Positions 60,794 to 64,000 of a stretch of DNA of 64,000 bases are shown piece by piece. The stretch's first letter is position 1, and every line of letters begins with the position of its first letter. A program made the translations under genes and the position numbers. Under the pieces are notes generated by a model that did no database searches, had not been told where the DNA came from, and saw only the letters and a program-made list of their open reading frames with translations. The DNA is from Biomaibacter acetigenes. GTDB taxonomy: Bacteria > Bacillota > Thermosediminibacteria > Thermosediminibacterales > Tepidanaerobacteraceae. Location: assembly GCF_003691585.1 (NCBI RefSeq), contig NZ_CP033169.1, forward strand, positions 3,038,001-3,102,000. Reading direction: 5' to 3'.

Positions 60794-62164
60794 TCATTTT
60801 ATGTCCAGCGCTTGTTTTTGTTCCGAGTGTTTTTCCTCCCATATCCTGTCGGCAATGTCCGCCCAGCTGTCGGCATAGGGTGTAAGCTTCTCGGCAAACT
60901 CCTCCGCGGTTTCATCGGCATGAAGCTGGGTAGGATAGGCTCCACTCTCCTCTACCATTTCTTTGAGCATTTCCGGATTATCGATAATGGGACAGGGCCG
61001 CCTTAAATTCTGGTTGAAGGGCTGCCTCTTTTGATATGCCCTCATCAGAGGAGAACCCAGGGCTTCTTGCAGAGATACATTCTTTATGTTACAGGTGGCG
61101 TAATGGACAAAGGCACAGGGCTCTACATCTCCCCGGGCATTTATATGCAGGTATCTTCTGCCTCCGGCTATACATCCATTGGAGGCTTCCCCATCGTTCC
61201 AGAAATCCATTATGAACACAGGCTTGGTTCTGCGGTACTCCAGAATCCTTTCGTACATGTAAGCCCTCTGCTCCGGTGTGGCCATCATGGAAATATCCAC
61301 ATCCTTACCTATAGGTATATAGGTAAAATACCACGCGAAGGTTACACCCTTATCTACCAGCATATCCACAAACTCCTCGCTGGCCAGTTCTTCAGTATTA
61401 TTTCTGGAATATGTGGTAGAAACGCCGTATATGAGGCCTGCCTTTCTCATCCTGTCCATGGCGTCCATGACCTTTTTAAAAACGCCCCGGCCGCGGCGGG
61501 CATCGGTGGTTTGTTCAAATCCTTCTATGCTGAAAGCCAGCGTTATGTTTCCTACCCGTTTCATCTCCCCGATAAATTCGTCATCCACGAGAGTGCCGTT
61601 GGTAAAAAGGTGAAACACCTGGGAATTGTGTTTTTCGGCTAATTTTATTATATCATTTTTTCTAACAAGAGGTTCCCCTCCGGACACCACTATGAAATAT
61701 ATACCCAATTCTTCCGCTTCTGTCAATACCCTGTCAAGAGTGTCAAAATCCAACTCTTCCTTCCTCTGATAATCTCCTGCCCAGCACCCGGTGCAGCTCA
61801 AATTGCACCTTTCGGTAGGGTCAATGAGAATGGCAAAGGGCACGGAATAACCCAGCTTTTGGGCCATCTCCTGCTGTTTGGGAACCCCAAGAAAGTTTGC
61901 GTTTAAAAAGAAGTTGACCGCAAACTTTTCCCTGACATGTGGGTCAATTTCAGTAAACAGCCTGTCAGCGAGCCGATACCAATTGGTATCCTTGTTTCTT
62001 AAAAACTCCTTCACACTTTGAACATCGGCTCTTTGATGCGGCGCCATGGGTAATTTTTCTACCCACTCCAGAATCCTATCCATGTTGTCCATGGGCCTTT
62101 TTACTATAAATTTCAACCCCTGTTCAATAACCTTTTCCCCAAGGTATGTATGAGCCAGGTCCAT
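60794..62164 (-). CDS. Radical SAM protein with a C-terminal cysteine-rich (SPASM-like) region
   Basis: A 456-residue radical SAM enzyme. The cluster motif is RCNLSCTGCWAGDYQRKEEL near residue 118; FIVVSGGEPLVRKNDIIKLA near residue 155 and FSIEGFEQTTDARRGRGVF near residue 210 complete the barrel. The C-terminus has Cys in NGCIAGGRRYLHINARGDVE, EPCAFVHYATCNI and RRPCPIIDNPE, suggesting an auxiliary Fe-S cluster. An N-terminal helical domain of about 100 residues precedes the barrel. The substrate is unknown; the operon partner is an ArsR repressor. No precursor peptide gene is seen nearby. Confidence 0.88.
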   Translation of the reverse strand: MDLAHTYLGEKVIEQGLKFIVKRPMDNMDRILEWVEKLPMAPHQRADVQSVKEFLRNKDTNWYRLADRLFTEIDPHVREKFAVNFFLNANFLGVPKQQEMAQKLGYSVPFAILIDPTERCNLSCTGCWAGDYQRKEELDFDTLDRVLTEAEELGIYFIVVSGGEPLVRKNDIIKLAEKHNSQVFHLFTNGTLVDDEFIGEMKRVGNITLAFSIEGFEQTTDARRGRGVFKKVMDAMDRMRKAGLIYGVSTTYSRNNTEELASEEFVDMLVDKGVTFAWYFTYIPIGKDVDISMMATPEQRAYMYERILEYRRTKPVFIMDFWNDGEASNGCIAGGRRYLHINARGDVEPCAFVHYATCNIKNVSLQEALGSPLMRAYQKRQPFNQNLRRPCPIIDNPEMLKEMVEESGAYPTQLHADETAEEFAEKLTPYADSWADIADRIWEEKHSEQKQALDIK

Positions 62165-62186
62165 TATAATAACCTCCTTTAATTAT

Positions 62187-62208
62187 CGTATCGTCATATG
62201 ACGATACG
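62187..62208. promoter_or_regulatory. Operator of the radical SAM-ArsR operon
   Basis: A 22-base perfect palindrome with arms CGTATCGTCAT and ATGACGATACG, 22 bases upstream of the radical SAM start. Length and position fit an ArsR dimer site; the regulator is encoded in the same operon. Confidence 0.85.
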
Positions 62209-62339
62209 TCTATTTATATTATACTACTCGTACAATTTTTGTCAAATTTATATATAATGGGGCATTTTGAGTGTAAGTTCCTTTGTTTAACATTATATGA
62301 ACGGCTGTCTTTTTTTAGAAGTATCCGGTCAGTAATGTA

Positions 62340-62786
62340 TCAATTCAGCAATAATTTTGCACCGATAGATAAAAACACGAGACCCAGGAACTTCAACCAT
62401 GTGAAGGGGATCTTTTCGAGCCCAAAAAATCCAAAGTGGTCTACCAGACATGCCGTGAGCACCTGGCCCACGATGATGGCAGTAGTGGCCACTGCCACTC
62501 CGAGTTTGGGAATGCTTACCACCACACCATAAGTGATCAGGACTCCGATAAAACCCCCCAGGTAATAATACCAGGGCACCTGGGAATAATTGCCCCAGTT
62601 TCCATGACTGATACCCAGGATTAAAATAATCAGTATGACAACCGTAGCGGAAAAATGCACCACAAAAGTGGCTTCAGAAAGGCCTATAGCCTTGCTTAAC
62701 GCAGAATTCATGGAGCCCTGGGTCGCCATGGCTACCCCTGCCATAAATGCTACCAAAAGAAAAAAAATGTCCTTCGTAATAGACAA
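62340..62786 (-). CDS. Small DMT family transporter (YdcZ/DUF606)
   Basis: A 148-residue membrane protein with five hydrophobic segments and the YdcZ pattern (FMAGVAMATQGSMNSALSKA near residue 14, VPWYYYLGGFIGVLITYGVV near residue 70, TTAIIVGQVLTACLVDHFG near residue 102). Half-size DMT proteins work as dimers; the substrate is unknown. I prefer the TTG at 62786, five bases after GGGGTGA, to the GTG at 62795 inside that site. Monocistronic. Confidence 0.8.
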   Translation of the reverse strand: MSITKDIFFLLVAFMAGVAMATQGSMNSALSKAIGLSEATFVVHFSATVVILIILILGISHGNWGNYSQVPWYYYLGGFIGVLITYGVVVSIPKLGVAVATTAIIVGQVLTACLVDHFGFFGLEKIPFTWLKFLGLVFLSIGAKLLLN

Positions 62787-62851
62787 TAATATCACCCCAT
62801 ATTATGTTCTCTCATAATGTTATCTCATATACTTTGAGGCATTCCATAAAT

Positions 62852-62884
62852 AAAAAAAGCTGCCGATGATTTCAGCAGCTTTTT
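62852..62884. terminator. Bidirectional terminator after ftsH
   Basis: AAAAGCTGC / GCAGCTTTT stem with an 11-base loop, A run on one side and T run on the other; lies 139 bases after the ftsH stop on the minus strand. Confidence 0.85.
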
Positions 62885-63022
62885 CACCAGGTAGTATCTG
62901 GCCGGCTATTTGGTTAACACAGTGGTTTTCCCGGCGAGCAACTTGTGCAGCACCGGTCATATACTGGATGTCATAGGTGAGAAACTAAATCACACTTCAA
63001 ACCTCCCACCTCACACTTCCCA

Positions 63023-64000
63023 TTATGCGCTGGCGAATACTTCCAGAAACTCTTCTTCATCCAGCTTTTCGCGTTCCAGCAAGGCCTGGGCCACTTTGTG
63101 AAGTTTGTTAACATTTTCCGAAAGCAAAGTTTTTGCCTTAATGTAACATTTATCTATGATATTTCTTACTTCTTTGTCGATGGATGCGGCCACCTCTTCG
63201 CTGTAGTTTCTGCCGCGGGTGAGGTCCCGGCCCAGGAAAACCTCTTCCTGCTTGTGGCCCAGGGTCATGGGACCAAGATTTTCGCTCATACCGTATTCCA
63301 TGACCATCCTGCGGGCGATTTCCGTGGCCCTCTCCAGGTCATTCTGAGCCCCGGTGCTGACCTCATTGAGCACCAGTTCCTCCGAGGCCCTGCCTCCTAA
63401 CAGGTGGGTCACCTGGTCCATCAGTTCGCTCTTGCCCATAAAGAAGCGGTCCTCTTTGGGAAGGATCATGGTATACCCGCCTGCCCTTCCCCTGGGCACA
63501 ATGGAAACCTCATGCACCGGGTCCACGTGGGGCAAAAGCTGCGCCACCACCGCGTGCCCTGCCTCATGGTAAGCCACCAGCCTGCGCTCTCGGTCGGTCA
63601 TGATGCGGCTCTTCTTCTCGGGGCCGGCTATTACACGGGTAATGGCTTCTTCCAGCTCGGGCATATCTATCTTTTTCTTGTTGCGACGGGCCGAAAGCAG
63701 TGCCGCCTCATTCATAAGATTTTCAAGGTCAGCTCCCGTAAAACCCGGGGTCCTTCTGGCCAGCACCGAAAGATCGACGTTTTCGTTAAGAGGCTTATTC
63801 CGGGCGTGAACCTTGAGAATTTCCTCGCGCCCCTTGACATCGGGCCGGTCCACCACTACTTCCCGGTCAAACCTGCCGGGGCGCAGCAGCGCCGGGTCCA
63901 GGATGTCCGGCCTGTTGGTGGCGGCCAGAATTATAATTCCCTCATTTACTCCAAAACCATCCATTTCCACCAGCAGCTGGTTTAATGTTTGCTCCCTCTC
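63023..64000 (-). CDS. ftsH: ATP-dependent zinc metalloprotease FtsH, C-terminal part (5' end outside the window)
   Basis: Membrane-bound AAA+ protease that degrades misfolded membrane and regulatory proteins. The frame is open to the window edge, reading [17 protein letters not shown] at its first visible residues, so this is the second half of the gene. Seen here: sensor and arginine-finger segments ([20 protein letters not shown]), the second-region-of-homology end, and the zinc site [13 protein letters not shown]; the third zinc ligand Asp is in [20 protein letters not shown]. The C-terminal tail [13 protein letters not shown] is normal. Confidence 0.96.
   Translation of the reverse strand, partial: EREQTLNQLLVEMDGFGVNEGIIILAATNRPDILDPALLRPGRFDREVVVDRPDVKGREEILKVHARNKPLNENVDLSVLARRTPGFTGADLENLMNEAALLSARRNKKKIDMPELEEAITRVIAGPEKKSRIMTDRERRLVAYHEAGHAVVAQLLPHVDPVHEVSIVPRGRAGGYTMILPKEDRFFMGKSELMDQVTHLLGGRASEELVLNEVSTGAQNDLERATEIARRMVMEYGMSENLGPMTLGHKQEEVFLGRDLTRGRNYSEEVAASIDKEVRNIIDKCYIKAKTLLSENVNKLHKVAQALLEREKLDEEEFLEVFASA

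Noticed and set aside
1-64000. CRISPR arrays, rRNA and tRNA genes
   Set aside because: No regularly spaced repeats of 24-40 bases, no rRNA-like conserved stretches and no cloverleaf sequences were noticed in a by-eye read of both strands.

Overview
The window reads as a chromosome segment of an anaerobic, low-to-mid-GC Firmicute, most plausibly a thermophilic or moderately thermophilic clostridium of the Thermoanaerobacterales/Thermosediminibacterales type. This is inferred from strong AGGAGG-like ribosome sites, frequent GTG/TTG starts, Gram-positive lipoproteins, an AmmeMemoRadiSam operon, meso-diaminopimelate dehydrogenase, iron alcohol dehydrogenase, an FtsH/CoaX/DusB block and the rpmE-prfA-prmC-sua5 block. 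Nearly all genes lie on the minus strand; only a polysaccharide deacetylase, a LysR regulator and an iron alcohol dehydrogenase are on the plus strand. No rRNA, tRNA, CRISPR array, complete insertion sequence or replication origin was seen.

Layout. 0-6 kb: translation housekeeping (Sua5/TsaC, PrmC, RF1, L31) with a ZIP metal transporter, a split chromate transporter and a DUF1385 membrane protein. 6-9.3 kb: an Rpn-type nuclease, a decayed secreted-protein gene and a polysaccharide deacetylase. 9.4-10.9 kb: alkaline phosphatase behind a five-unit Pho box. 11-18.7 kb: a LacI-controlled sugar operon (TIM-barrel isomerase, binding protein, ATPase, two permeases, FucU-type mutarotase). 18.7-22.2 kb: an OYE-type flavoenzyme and a hydrolase, divergent from a LysR regulator. 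22.1-25.5 kb: arginase, MEMO/AMMECR1 fusion and radical SAM operon. 25.7-32.6 kb: iron alcohol dehydrogenase, MFS carrier, and a regulator/TPP enzyme/sodium symporter unit. 32.7-42 kb: a likely metal-linked island with two CDF exporters, a possible NiCo riboswitch, an Opp/Nik-type ABC transporter, a DapA-family aldolase, a Fur-like box and a P-type ATPase remnant. 42-44.8 kb: a three-gene cassette of unknown function. 45.1-55.1 kb: a large amino-acid/amide utilisation locus (Ddh, two hydantoin-racemase-like enzymes, LivFGMHK, DUF917) with a well-spaced sigma-54 promoter and a TyrR/PrdR-like activator gene. 55.2-57.8 kb: a group II intron remnant, an oxidoreductase gene and an unknown gene, both frameshifted. 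57.9-64 kb: DusB, CoaX with an ECF pantothenate-type S component, an ArsR/radical SAM operon with a 22-bp perfect palindrome, a small DMT transporter and the C-terminal part of FtsH.

Points that stand out: the sigma-54 locus at 45-55 kb; six single-base frameshifts confined to 54.3-57.2 kb; a 106-bp element present twice (96% identical) with three hairpins and a sigma-28-like motif; an internally shortened group II intron; and several clear operators (Pho, LacI-type, FCD-type, ArsR-type). All family names are from reading the translations; no database search was possible.
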